A stretch of DNA of 24,241 nt, from the IMG/VR virus record IMGVR_UViG_3300044800_000048, positions 1 to 24,241 of that record. One strand, given 5' to 3'. The stretch comes from a virus. The notes beneath the pieces are model-generated. The model saw nothing but the letters and a program-made list of their open reading frames with translations. It was not told where the DNA came from and searched no databases. The translations under genes and the position numbers were made by a program. Below, in pieces: positions 1 through 7,492 of this stretch; position 1 is the first letter of the stretch, and each line of letters opens with the position of its first letter.

Positions 1-238
1 ATTGATCGTTGGCAAAAGTGTCGCCTGTCCAATATGCCGCTGAATCAGCACCCGTCCCATAGGCATGATTATTGGCCCCCTGCATTTGGCTTAAAGTGCC
101 TGCGGTTGCCCAAGAGCCACTTAACGGGAGAGACGCAGTCCTATCAAAATTGTCAGTTGCGGGAAGGGTGGCATTGGAAACCCCGCACCATAGAAGGAGC
201 GATAGAAGTAATATTGTAACGCTTAAGACTTTCTTCAT
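1..238 (-). CDS. Secreted phage protein with signal peptide, LamG-like start (partial)
   Basis: The reading frame opens at an ATG on the minus strand and is still open at the window edge, so only the first 79 residues are present. Residues 1-23 are a clear Sec signal peptide: Lys2-Lys3, a long Leu-rich core and a likely signal peptidase I site after Ser-Asn-Ala. The mature part begins with a DNFDRT segment followed by a Ser/Gly/Trp-rich stretch, as seen at the start of jelly-roll (concanavalin/LamG-like) modules in phage receptor-binding or surface proteins. That family link is from resemblance only. It lies 16 bp after the next secreted-protein gene and reads in the same direction, so it probably belongs to the tail or host-interaction end of the late operon. 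The ribosome site is weak. The rest of the protein, and its function, lie outside the window. Confidence 0.6.
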   Translation of the reverse strand, partial: MKKVLSVTILLLSLLLWCGVSNATLPATDNFDRTASLPLSGSWATAGTLSQMQGANNHAYGTGADSAAYWTGDTFANDQ

Positions 239-254
239 ATTCCGTTTCAATAAA

Positions 255-1070
255 TTACGAGATACTGCATGTTATTGTCACGCTGAGCGTGTCACCCGAA
301 AGGACATCCCGATGCGCTGCGAAAGGCCCCATCCCCAGCAAGTTTGTGGCCGTGCCTGAAACTGCATCAGTCATAAATGCTCCGTAGACGGCGGAAGTCG
401 CATTGATGGTAAAATTGGCCTTGGATGCTGAGTTGTCTATTGAACCACTTGCCGCAGTCCCTGGGTTCCATTGAATCCGGTTCCCGGCATAGGGGGTCAC
501 TTCGGTCCAGGGAGAATGTGAAGACAGGGTATCCGTCAACCTTGCGCCCATAAGGTACTGATATGTCCCATTCGTGGCGGCCGGAGATATGGTCACTACG
601 GAAGATGAGCTATAGGTCATCGTGTAAGTTGCGTCAGCACCTGCATTGGCTCCCTTGATCGTGATTGGCTGAGTAGAGTCCCCGGCTACGAATGGAGAGT
701 TTGTGGTGTCCGTCAACGTAGTAGTGCCGGTAATGACTCCCGTCGCACTCGCATAATCAGGACCCACAAGGCCAACGTACCAAACCGGAGTGGCCGAGGC
801 TGTTTTCAAGGTATAAGTCAGGTATAAATTCAGCCCGACGGTTACGACCCTGTTTTCAAAGTCCTCTACCCAGATAACCTTTCCATCCCGGATGCACTCG
901 ATGTGATAGTGCTGTTTGAGCTTCGCATCCTGATGTACTGACTGATTCATTGAGAGGCCGGAGGACAGGGCCATCTTCATTGGATTTTGAAGATTGGTCT
1001 GAGCCCAACCGCAAGAGATGAACATCAAACCCAAAACTAATGAAGCAAATAATAATTTATACTTTTTCAT
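255..1070 (-). CDS. Phage structural-type protein with N-terminal signal peptide
   Basis: The product is 271 residues and starts behind a strong AGGAGG site. The first 24 residues look like an export signal: Lys2-Lys3, a hydrophobic core, then FISCGWAQ, which could be cut as a lipoprotein at the Cys (the lipobox is poor) or by signal peptidase I after Ala. The rest is Ser/Thr/Gly/Ala-rich beta-type sequence. It contains a 'RDGKVIWVEDFENRVV' segment and a late 'NSASKANFTINATSAVYGAF' segment, both recalling a widespread uncharacterised phage protein found near tail-fibre and neck genes. Homologues I recall lack a signal peptide, so the export signal is odd here. It sits downstream of the neck gene at 1087. 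It may be a tail or fibre-associated protein or an exported surface protein; the function is unproven. Confidence 0.6.
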   Translation of the reverse strand: MKKYKLLFASLVLGLMFISCGWAQTNLQNPMKMALSSGLSMNQSVHQDAKLKQHYHIECIRDGKVIWVEDFENRVVTVGLNLYLTYTLKTASATPVWYVGLVGPDYASATGVITGTTTLTDTTNSPFVAGDSTQPITIKGANAGADATYTMTYSSSSVVTISPAATNGTYQYLMGARLTDTLSSHSPWTEVTPYAGNRIQWNPGTAASGSIDNSASKANFTINATSAVYGAFMTDAVSGTATNLLGMGPFAAHRDVLSGDTLSVTITCSIS

Positions 1071-1086
1071 TTTACTTCCTCCTTTT

Positions 1087-1689
1087 TCATTCTTCGGGTC
1101 TCACAACATAACTAAGGGATGCCTTCAACTGACCTGTGTCCACCAAGGGATGCTCGCTTCCCTTTCTTTCCTTGGTCGATGGCGCATTTGGAGGCCAATT
1201 ATTCCTTGGATCATCAAACCAGCGAATCGCAGCGTCCCTGCCTAAAGTCCCGGCCTCCTTCAAATGAGTTTTTGCTTCTCCTTTTTTGCCGTCGAGCAAG
1301 GCCGTTGCAGCCTTCGAAAGCTCCTCGGCTATCTTTTCCTTGTTGTCCTCGGCCTCTATCGCTGGCTCTATAATAGGGCGAGGGGGAATTTGCCAAAGCG
1401 GTGAGCCGTGGGAATGGAGGTACATCCCCAAAGCTGCCCTGTACGAGTGTTTTTCAATGTCCTGTTCCATAGCTTCCCGCATGGCCCTCGCCCTAACTCC
1501 ATGAGTCATTAAGAACGCTATCTGGGGATTTGTGACTTCCCCACCCGTTCGTAAACGCTTCCTGTAAAGCCTTCCCTGCTGCTCGGCGGGAATCCCCACA
1601 TACACTTGTGATTTGGAGATCTCCTCAAGAGCCTTCTTAAAGTCTGAGAGTCGATCCTTTTCAGTCAATGTGGTCGTGACATTAATCAT
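1087..1689 (-). CDS. HK97 gp10-like neck/minor tail component
   Basis: The 200-residue product shows features of the HK97 gp10-like head-tail family. There is an early 'SQVYVGIP' strand, then an 'NPQIAFLMTHG' segment and an 'IPPRPIIEPAI' motif, in the order expected for that fold. The middle is alpha-helical and charged, and the C-terminus carries 'HPLVDTGQLKASLSYVVR', the usual ending of the family. These proteins act at the neck or at the tail-completion interface. The gene follows the DUF4054 gene by 3 bp, and its order after capsid and DUF4054 genes is the standard head-to-tail transition. The ribosome site (GAAAG) is weak, which suggests coupling to the gene before it. Confidence 0.8.
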   Translation of the reverse strand: MINVTTTLTEKDRLSDFKKALEEISKSQVYVGIPAEQQGRLYRKRLRTGGEVTNPQIAFLMTHGVRARAMREAMEQDIEKHSYRAALGMYLHSHGSPLWQIPPRPIIEPAIEAEDNKEKIAEELSKAATALLDGKKGEAKTHLKEAGTLGRDAAIRWFDDPRNNWPPNAPSTKERKGSEHPLVDTGQLKASLSYVVRPEE

Positions 1690-1692
1690 CTT

Positions 1693-2238
1693 TCAGTAAA
1701 TGTACATGGCCCCAAATCCCACAATCTGGGCCATCGTAGCGAACTGCTGACCAAAAACTGTGAGCAGGAACGCCGCCCATCCGGGAAGGTCCCCAACAAT
1801 CGTCTGATAGCTCACATTGAGGTCCCCTGCCCCTTTACTCACCTGAATTCCTTTTCCAACCCCGACCGCAGCCACTTTTCCGACAGATGGATTGGTTTCC
1901 GTGGCTGATTGAAGCCATAGGGTGCAGAAGTGAGCAATGAAAAGAGACATCCCTACCAGCCACATATCTTTCCACCGTGCCTGTTGCACACAAGCAGAGG
2001 CCAGATTGATGTAAAGCTGAAGCACTGCCTGTGGGACTACGCCTCCTTGATAATTGCCTTGTGCATCAACGTTAGCGAACTGAGGGTATACAGCCACAAA
2101 GTCCGCTATCGCATAAGGCGGGTTAGTGCCAAACACGAGGTTGGAGGCATCGCATATGACGCCGGAAATGTAGGCGCTCTCGTACGTGCCCCCCCACCAC
2201 TGAATTAGCAAGGCGTTAAGATCGGGCATATTAGACAT
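1693..2238 (-). CDS. DUF4054 head-tail connector protein
   Basis: The 181-residue protein matches the DUF4054 pattern. It has an N-terminal 'FVAVYPQFANV' motif, a helical block with 'YINLASACVQQARWKD', a hydrophobic helix around 'LFIAHFCTLWLQ', and a C-terminal Gly-rich part leading to 'TVFGQQF'. Family members are head-completion or adaptor proteins that join the portal to the tail; this role comes from family knowledge. The N-terminal 40 residues (WWGGTYESAYISG) look like an extension relative to the minimal family. The gene lies between the small capsid-linked gene at 2268 and the gp10-like gene. Confidence 0.75.
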   Translation of the reverse strand: MSNMPDLNALLIQWWGGTYESAYISGVICDASNLVFGTNPPYAIADFVAVYPQFANVDAQGNYQGGVVPQAVLQLYINLASACVQQARWKDMWLVGMSLFIAHFCTLWLQSATETNPSVGKVAAVGVGKGIQVSKGAGDLNVSYQTIVGDLPGWAAFLLTVFGQQFATMAQIVGFGAMYIY

Positions 2239-2267
2239 TTTATGTCCCTATTAAAATTCAACTTTTA

Positions 2268-2540
2268 TTATTTCTTAGCTTTGGCCTTGGGATCTTCCTC
2301 CGCTGCCGGTGCTGGTTCCGCAGCAGGCTTTACGACTTCCATAATGTCCCCATCCTTCGAAGCCCATTCCCACATCTTGTCCTTTTTAATCCAATCAGGG
2401 GCCTCCTGAATTCCAGTGTCCGGCTTCGTCTCAAAGACTGCCTTATCGAACTCCATCTGATTCATTTTCTCGCCTGGTTTCGGCACCAGACGAACCTCAG
2501 GATTTAGAAAGCGAAAAGCTTTCTTCGCAATTACAAACAT
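2268..2540 (-). CDS. Small conserved phage head-region protein
   Basis: This 90-residue protein starts behind an AAGGAGG site. It begins with a short beta-type segment (FVIAKKAFRFLNPEVRLVPKPGE), continues with 'APDWIKKDKMWEWASKDG', and ends in a low-complexity Ala/Pro/Glu/Lys tail. Short proteins of this layout are common directly after major capsid genes in phages with DUF2184 capsids. Their function is not known; a decoration or assembly role is an inference from position. A hairpin with a T-rich tail separates it from the capsid gene. Confidence 0.65.
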   Translation of the reverse strand: MFVIAKKAFRFLNPEVRLVPKPGEKMNQMEFDKAVFETKPDTGIQEAPDWIKKDKMWEWASKDGDIMEVVKPAAEPAPAAEEDPKAKAKK

Positions 2541-2557
2541 AAGAACCTCCTTTTTTA

Positions 2558-2585
2558 AGAAATCCCCTGGCCATGCGACCAGGGG
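2558..2585 (-). terminator. Intercistronic hairpin/terminator after the capsid gene
   Basis: On the minus strand, CCCCTGG and CCAGGGG form a 7-bp GC-rich stem with an 8-nt loop, followed by a T-rich ATTTCTT tail. It lies between the major capsid stop and the ribosome site of the next gene. It could act as a partial terminator or an mRNA-stabilising hairpin that lets capsid protein be made in excess over downstream products. The tail is not a pure T-run, so termination may be leaky. Confidence 0.55.
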
Positions 2586-2612
2586 TAGGCTACTATTCGC
2601 TGAATCTTGATA

Positions 2613-3704
2613 TTAGATGCCGTCAAAATATCCAACGGGCTGAAAATAGAGAAACTTTACCTGGCCGATCTGTCCAAGGTAAAGGGTTAGATAGGCCCCG
2701 CCTTCCATTACGGTAGGCATCGTCATCACCCTATTGATCGGGACGGTGATGTCCAAATATAGTCGGTTGTCGTCGTTCACGTAGGCCATCATCCTGTCCG
2801 TAGATGCTGCTCCTGCACCTATGCACCATCTCGAAGGGAAGATTTTCAGGTCTACCCCTTGAGATTTCCCAATATTGTTCTCAAGCAGGAAGTTCAGGAT
2901 AGATACATTACCTGCAAGGCTCACTTTCTGGGAAACGATGTAGGCAAACTGAGCAGGCGGGATGAGGATCTGATTGGCCATGCCGGTGACGTCATACTGA
3001 GAGGCTGCCCATGTGGCTACCATTGCAGCATTCACGTCGTAGAGTATCTCATCGGGAGTTTTGGTGTTCCATGCGGGGGTTCCCGCTGCCCCGTTGGCTA
3101 CCGCAGCCGCAGTCACAAGTGGGTTGTTCAAAAGGCCAGGATAAACGGTGTCGCTGAAAGGTCCGACATACGTTACCAGATCAAGGGTCTTGTTCCAGTT
3201 CAACTTGATGCCCTTATCGAGGATGTCCTCAAGTGATCTCCCTACTTGCTGCATCATCTGCATGTCGATGAAACTGACTTTGAGGACGTTGCCCCAGTTG
3301 AACACCCTATAGATGTCCTTCCCAATGTTGGCCTGCATCACGGGGATCTGGTTGGATTGAGTACCCATGAGGCCATAGAAATTAGGCCCCGCCATCGCAT
3401 AATCGATGTTAAAGGTTGAAGTGAAGTTCACCCACCCGCCGCCTGACTTGATGGGAATGTCCCTCATCCAGGTGACAGAGGTTAAAGGCTCCCTCACCTT
3501 TGGGTCAAGTTTCTCAAGTTCGGATTGTAGGAATACCTGACCTCCACCGACCGCCGCATCCTTCATCATGACCCTGAAAGCGTTCTGACCCATGGCTGCG
3601 AATGCGGGATAACTGTCAAGAGTGGGGCGGAGGAGATTTGGGCTTCTTGCCAATCTTGCCTCCGGTGTGTCCCCAGTCCAAAATTTTTCAAAGTGTTCTA
3701 ACAT
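2613..3704 (-). CDS. Major capsid protein, DUF2184 family
   Basis: The 363-residue protein starts behind AAAGGAGGGATGAGAA. It has the features of the DUF2184 (Major_capside) HK97-fold family: an early 'TSVTWMRDIPIKSGGGW' segment, a central 'DMQMMQQVGRSLEDILDKG' spine helix region, and a C-terminal 'DRMMAYVNDDNRLYLDITVP' segment that ends in 'YLGQIGQVKFLYFQPVGYFDG'. It would form the icosahedral shell. The order protease-scaffold, cement, capsid is standard. There is no long N-terminal delta domain, which fits with scaffolding being supplied by the separate DUF2213 gene at 4323-5759. Confidence 0.88.
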   Translation of the reverse strand: MLEHFEKFWTGDTPEARLARSPNLLRPTLDSYPAFAAMGQNAFRVMMKDAAVGGGQVFLQSELEKLDPKVREPLTSVTWMRDIPIKSGGGWVNFTSTFNIDYAMAGPNFYGLMGTQSNQIPVMQANIGKDIYRVFNWGNVLKVSFIDMQMMQQVGRSLEDILDKGIKLNWNKTLDLVTYVGPFSDTVYPGLLNNPLVTAAAVANGAAGTPAWNTKTPDEILYDVNAAMVATWAASQYDVTGMANQILIPPAQFAYIVSQKVSLAGNVSILNFLLENNIGKSQGVDLKIFPSRWCIGAGAASTDRMMAYVNDDNRLYLDITVPINRVMTMPTVMEGGAYLTLYLGQIGQVKFLYFQPVGYFDGI

Positions 3705-3718
3705 TTCTCATCCCTCCT

Positions 3719-4288
3719 TTAAGGTAGATTTCTACTAACGAGCGTGATTTCGGTGCAGAGGTTCGCATCCATCACGCCGGTTGTGAAATAGCAATTTGTG
3801 AGCAGCACCTGGTTAGTGCCGTCAACCGTGGCCTCAATACTTCCGAGGAGACCTGCTGGGATAGCTCCGTTCAAAGTCTTTCGGCAGTAAACCAACCCTC
3901 CTGCGGTAGGGGTGCCCACGGCACATTTCACTATCACGGCTCCAAGTTCAATAACGTCGCATGGTGAACTGGGGCCGTAAAAATTGATTACGGGTACGGG
4001 CATGTAGGTCTCAAAGCTCTTGACTTCCCTCACCGCGAAGCCCGCAAACATGGCAAATGTGGGGGTTCCACTCGATCCACTGATGTAATCGGCCCACTGC
4101 TGCCAAGTTCCCCCTAAAGAATCGGGATTGAGAATAACCGCATCCCCAAAATTGATGTTTGCGGCAGGGGTTGTTCCTACGGAATATCGTCTCACTTTTC
4201 TCGGCATGATAACTAAACCTGCTGAGTTTCGGGAATAGCTCCCGAGATATCCGATGTTCATTTGGATTCCAATCGCTGTTCCTGGCAT
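3719..4288 (-). CDS. Structural cement / head decoration protein (Gp24-like)
   Basis: The chosen ATG sits behind a perfect AAGGAGG (spacing 8) and gives 189 residues beginning MPGTAIGIQMNIGYLGSYSR. An upstream in-frame extension to 4396 overlaps the preceding gene and has no ribosome site. The start, together with 'PAANINFGDAVILNPDSLGGTWQQW' and the beta-rich body with 'EVKSFETY', resembles phage structural cement proteins (Gp24-like) that bind the outside of the capsid. The gene sits 14 bp upstream of the capsid gene, the usual position of decoration proteins. The role is inferred from family and position. Confidence 0.7.
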   Translation of the reverse strand: MPGTAIGIQMNIGYLGSYSRNSAGLVIMPRKVRRYSVGTTPAANINFGDAVILNPDSLGGTWQQWADYISGSSGTPTFAMFAGFAVREVKSFETYMPVPVINFYGPSSPCDVIELGAVIVKCAVGTPTAGGLVYCRKTLNGAIPAGLLGSIEATVDGTNQVLLTNCYFTTGVMDANLCTEITLVSRNLP

Positions 4289-4322
4289 GTTAGCCACCTC
4301 CTTAGAATTTAGATTCGGAATA

Positions 4323-5759
4323 TCAGGCGGATGCAACCTCGCCTGGATTCTTCCGGTTGTATTTTTTCGTAACGTCCTTAGCCCAATCGGTATCATTCAA
4401 GGGCTTGTCCTTGTCCTGCATCTGGCGCCGATCCTCTTCAAACTTCACTTTATCGGGTTTCTTCAAATGCAGAAGGTTTCGGTATCCATCCTTCGTCTTT
4501 CCCTCTTTCCTTGGTATCATGTCATTGAATGCCCTGATAAGAGCGGCATCCTTGCTCTTTGCCACGAATGGCTTCAGGGCTTTCATGAACACCGTAAGCT
4601 TTGCGCTATCGGCTCCTGGGATGGGGTTCTTTGGGATTTCCTCTCCGCTTAGCACGGGAGCAGAGAGCAACTCTGAGTCCCGGACCCTATCATCGTCGTC
4701 ATCTCCGGTCTCGGGTATTTCTTCTGACCCTTCACCACCACCCTTAACCAGACTTACCAACTCTTGAAGCAGGGCCAGCATCTTCTGCTGGGGATCATCG
4801 GTGACTCTCCGTGAAAGGTAATCATCGAATGCTTTTCTCCGGTCATCGTCATCCTTGCATCGGTCCATGTCGTCCTTGAGTTTCGCCCAGCGATCATCTC
4901 TTACCCGCCGGTCGTCATCTCTTACCCTGTCGTCATCCCGGACCCTATCATCGTCTCTGGTCCGGTCGTCCTTCAATTTCTTGTCGTCCCTTACTCGGTC
5001 ATCGTCATCCCTGACTCGATCGTCGTCATCTCTTACCCGATCATCGTCGTCCTTCAATTTCTTGTCATCGTCTTTGTTTCGCATTTCAGCCCTCCTTTTT
5101 TCCTTTGCCACAGTTTCGTGAGCTTCAGCTATTTTCTCTGGTTCGGCATCTTTGGTGTATTCCCTCAACCCGAGACCGAGAATATGTTGAAATAAATTTT
5201 TAAACATTTTAGCCTCCTTTTTCTCATCCTTTATCCTCACCCTATCGCCTGCCCGTCCGTTTTTGACGACGGCGATATGGTTGATACGGATATCATGTTG
5301 TGCATAATTACCATCTCTCATGGGGACGTACTCACAGTCATAACCACAAGAGATCTCCCTGAATTCCCCACTTTCAACCTTGCTGATTAAATTGGCATCC
5401 TTAACGATCAGGTCACAAACCAGAGACTCGTTTCCATCCTCCAGGACCCCGCCCCGTCTAAAGTTCTGAGCATGTCCCCTGTGATAGGAGTTCTCGTTAG
5501 ATGGGTTCACAAACTCCGGTGGATGTCCGTCGGTGATAGTCTTTCCCTCGGCAGTGGCAAGCGTACTTGGAGAAAAGACTTCTTTTGGATCCCTATAAAC
5601 TTTTACAGTGTCTTGGGAATCCATTCCTATCTCATTTCCCTTGTACTCTTGCCATCCCGTGCGAGCAACCGGAACATTTCGACAAATCAGATAACCCTCT
5701 GGTGATTTGGCTATGTTGTCTGAGATCCGGCTGCCAAAATAGACGATGTTTCTACCCAT
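4323..5759 (-). CDS. DUF2213 prohead protease fused to acidic repeat scaffold
   Basis: The product is 478 residues. Residues 1 to about 180 are a DUF2213 domain ('PEGYLICRNVPVARTG', 'ITDGHPPEFV', 'REISCGYDCEY', 'HIRINHIAVVKNGRAGDRVR' in outline), a family associated with prohead maturation protease. The second half differs: a helical stretch, then a long Asp/Arg repeat (unit DDDDRVR) and a C-terminal helical region around 'AKLTVFMKALKPFVAKSKDAALIRAFNDM', as expected for a scaffold. Two in-frame ATGs at residues 185 and 226 each follow a perfect Shine-Dalgarno site, so shorter scaffold-only products are likely. The arrangement resembles lambda C/Nu3, where one frame encodes protease plus scaffold. 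It lies just upstream of the cement and capsid genes. Confidence 0.8.
   Translation of the reverse strand: MGRNIVYFGSRISDNIAKSPEGYLICRNVPVARTGWQEYKGNEIGMDSQDTVKVYRDPKEVFSPSTLATAEGKTITDGHPPEFVNPSNENSYHRGHAQNFRRGGVLEDGNESLVCDLIVKDANLISKVESGEFREISCGYDCEYVPMRDGNYAQHDIRINHIAVVKNGRAGDRVRIKDEKKEAKMFKNLFQHILGLGLREYTKDAEPEKIAEAHETVAKEKRRAEMRNKDDDKKLKDDDDRVRDDDDRVRDDDDRVRDDKKLKDDRTRDDDRVRDDDRVRDDDRRVRDDRWAKLKDDMDRCKDDDDRRKAFDDYLSRRVTDDPQQKMLALLQELVSLVKGGGEGSEEIPETGDDDDDRVRDSELLSAPVLSGEEIPKNPIPGADSAKLTVFMKALKPFVAKSKDAALIRAFNDMIPRKEGKTKDGYRNLLHLKKPDKVKFEEDRRQMQDKDKPLNDTDWAKDVTKKYNRKNPGEVASA
4830..5075 (-). repeat. In-frame tandem repeat encoding Asp/Arg units (DDDDRVR)
   Basis: Degenerate 18-21 bp units encode DDDDRVR, DDDRVRD and related blocks, interrupted twice by KKLKDD. 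The units stay in frame, so the array is coding rather than a CRISPR. It encodes a highly charged, probably disordered or helical spacer in the scaffold part of the DUF2213 protein. Confidence 0.8.
5084..5101 (-). promoter_or_regulatory. Second internal ribosome-binding site and start (Met226)
   Basis: A second AAAAAAGGAGG lies 6-7 nt before an in-frame ATG. It would give a 253-residue product starting at MRNKDDD, just before the acidic repeats. Two consecutive optimal sites in one frame are hard to explain by chance. Confidence 0.5.
5207..5220 (-). promoter_or_regulatory. Internal ribosome-binding site and start (Met185 of DUF2213 protein)
   Basis: Inside the DUF2213 frame, AAAAAGGAGG lies 5 nt before an in-frame ATG. 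The site is stronger than that of the full-length start (GGGGGA). Initiation here would give a 294-residue product that lacks the protease domain and begins MFKNLFQHILG. I infer that it makes a free scaffold protein. Confidence 0.6.
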
Positions 5760-5770
5760 GACTAATCCCC

Positions 5771-6250
5771 CTATTGCGAAGGTGTGAATATAAATGTCGC
5801 AGTGGCGAGAACTGCACTGGTCGTAGGAATGAACTTAATGTATTTTGATTTTACACCGCTCACCCACCACGTTTGGTTAGTGTTAGTCACTGTCAGCGTA
5901 TTCGGGGTTAGATATAAATAAGTTCCGCCTGGGGCCTTCCTAAAAGTTCCCGTAGGGGTTTCAGAGCATAGTAAGGCCATAGCGAACGTCCCGCTTCCGC
6001 TATTGATTGTGTATTCGAGGGCGCCTCCCGAGTAATTAATCATGTTAATTGGAGAAATGTTTGCGGCAATAGGAGTATTGAGTCCCTTGCCGGTCACTCC
6101 CCCAAATAAGGTTGTCGAGGCACCTTTAAAAAATATTGCATTGATGGTCCCCCCAGGTCCAACCTGAGATTCCGCAACGCTCCAGAACGTAAATCCGAGC
6201 ACTACAACTAATGCCAATAGAATCAATCCTTCCCATCTTTTGATCTTCAT
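5771..6250 (-). CDS. Small exported protein inserted in the head operon
   Basis: The protein has 159 residues behind a strong AAGGAGGTAAGTAGAA site. Residues 1-27 are a signal peptide or anchor: 'MKIKRWEG', then a Leu/Val core, with a possible cut after Ser-Val-Ala. The mature part is Gly/Thr/Ser/Asn-rich beta sequence with no motif I recognise. It lies between the DUF2213 gene and a small conserved gene, where no exported protein is expected, and behind two intergenic hairpins. It may be a cargo (moron) gene or an exposed virion protein whose signal is used during assembly or lysis. Function unknown. Confidence 0.55.
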   Translation of the reverse strand: MKIKRWEGLILLALVVVLGFTFWSVAESQVGPGGTINAIFFKGASTTLFGGVTGKGLNTPIAANISPINMINYSGGALEYTINSGSGTFAMALLCSETPTGTFRKAPGGTYLYLTPNTLTVTNTNQTWWVSGVKSKYIKFIPTTSAVLATATFIFTPSQ

Positions 6251-6284
6251 TTCTACTTACCTCCTTGTTTGTGGTTTAGAGCCA

Positions 6285-6327
6285 AAAGAAAAGGGCCAAT
6301 ACGAGGGTACGGCCCCGTACGGCCCTT
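6285..6327 (-). terminator. Compound hairpin terminator upstream of the exported-protein gene
   Basis: On the minus strand AAGGGCC (6321-6327) pairs with GGCCCTT (6291-6297), followed by TTCTTTT. Nested within it, GTACGG and CCGTAC form a second perfect stem. This looks like an intrinsic terminator between the genes at 6384 and 5771. Confidence 0.55.
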
Positions 6328-6347
6328 CTCTTAAACCTTTATGATTT

Positions 6348-6371
6348 CTGCTCGATCCGTCGATCAAGCAG
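6348..6371 (-). other. 10-bp intergenic hairpin
   Basis: CTGCTTGATC and GATCGAGCAG on the minus strand form a 10-bp stem with one G-T wobble around a GACG loop. It lies just after the stop of the gene at 6384 and just before the compound terminator hairpin. Its role is unknown; it could stabilise the 3' end of the upstream mRNA. Confidence 0.45.
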
Positions 6372-6383
6372 TTGGCACGTTAA

Positions 6384-6638
6384 TTATTTAAATCTTTTGT
6401 CGAAATCTCCACAAATGCTATCAATCCCGCTCAAGCCCCCGGAGCTCCTTTCCGGTATCGGCTGCTCCATGAGTCCCCCAACGTTGCCGCCGGAAAGCTG
6501 AACGGCGTCCTGATCGCATGGCCCCCCTGGAACGACACCTTTGTTTCTACTTGCAAAGTAGACCTCTTCCCCTTTTTCTGAACCATACTCCCGTTCAAAC
6601 TTCTCTTTTACTTCCTCTTCTTTACTGCTTAATGGCAT
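6384..6638 (-). CDS. Small conserved phage head-region protein
   Basis: This 84-residue protein begins MPLSSKEEEVKEKFEREYG and continues 'SEKGEEVYFASRNKGVVPG'. That resembles short proteins found after Mu F-like genes, in which a helix leads to a 'vyFASkNKG' motif. The remainder is Gly/Ser/Pro-rich. The start codon overlaps the previous stop (TAATG), showing translational coupling to the Mu F-like gene. The function of this group is not established. Confidence 0.65.
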   Translation of the reverse strand: MPLSSKEEEVKEKFEREYGSEKGEEVYFASRNKGVVPGGPCDQDAVQLSGGNVGGLMEQPIPERSSGGLSGIDSICGDFDKRFK

Positions 6639-7492
6639 TACGCTGCTAACCTCACTCCGCTCAATTCTCTAAATTGTGATAATGTCATCATTTGAATCCT
6701 ACCTGATAGATGCACTTTGTGAGGAAATCGAATTTGATCCAAACGCAGGATAGGCAATGGCGTACATCTGCACCGAAAGATCCGTCCTGCGTGATAGTTC
6801 CCATAATCTTTCTCTTCATGATTCAATGCCTCCGGATCTGGAGGGTCTGACCACCGGACAAGGACTTCATTCATCAATCGGTGGCTTGGTCTCACTCTTG
6901 AATCGTGAGAGCTGTACCATTCGTACCAATCAAGGTCTAAGTCCTGCGCCCTTGCTTCAACCAGAGCGCTGTTAGCTTTGGCCGTCTCAGTAATGGCGAT
7001 AAGCTCGATCCGGCTCCTCGACACTTTAGGGAATCTCTCCATCAAATCCTCAGCGATAGATTCTGCCCGCCTTCCCTTTTCCGTTTCCCTCATGATAAAG
7101 CTGTTGGCCTTTTGAGCGAGATCAAGGGGAAACGTGGAGATCAGTTTGGCGTTCTCCTTGACAATCGATCTCATCACCGTGCCAACTTCCCCCCTCAATT
7201 CCTTCCTCATGGCTGCGTAAAGCTCCCTTCCCATCATGCTCTCTTTCATGGCCTCTTTCCAAGTCTTTGCAGTATCAGAAAAGAGAGCCGTTGCCATGCG
7301 GGATGCAGCCGAGAAGGCTAATTTGCGATAGCCCTCTTCGGCCACATACTGCCTGAGTAGGAGGAGGATCTCCTGAGGGTCAGTGATGGCAAGATTTTTT
7401 ATTTTAGTGTAAAACCTCTTCATCAGGTTTTCGATCTCCTGAGAGTATTGAGTTTCAACTCGTTTCCGAGTAGACCACTTATCTGGGTTCAT
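6638..7492 (-). CDS. Mu F-like minor head protein
   Basis: The chosen ATG overlaps the preceding stop (ATGA) and follows GGGAG, giving 284 residues that begin MNPDKWSTRKR. The N-terminal half is helical. The C-terminal half carries the Mu F / SPP1 gp7 pattern: 'IELIAITETAKANSALVEA', then 'WYEWYSSHDSRVRPSHRLMN', then 'NYHAGRIFRCRCTPLPI', with the CRC pair typical of the family. These minor head proteins associate with the portal and are needed for head morphogenesis. The position after the portal gene supports the call. Confidence 0.85.
   Translation of the reverse strand: MNPDKWSTRKRVETQYSQEIENLMKRFYTKIKNLAITDPQEILLLLRQYVAEEGYRKLAFSAASRMATALFSDTAKTWKEAMKESMMGRELYAAMRKELRGEVGTVMRSIVKENAKLISTFPLDLAQKANSFIMRETEKGRRAESIAEDLMERFPKVSRSRIELIAITETAKANSALVEARAQDLDLDWYEWYSSHDSRVRPSHRLMNEVLVRWSDPPDPEALNHEEKDYGNYHAGRIFRCRCTPLPILRLDQIRFPHKVHLSGRIQMMTLSQFRELSGVRLAA

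Noticed and set aside
4830-5075. CRISPR-like repeat array
   Set aside because: Units are contiguous, 18-21 bp, without unique spacers, and stay in the coding frame of the DUF2213 protein.
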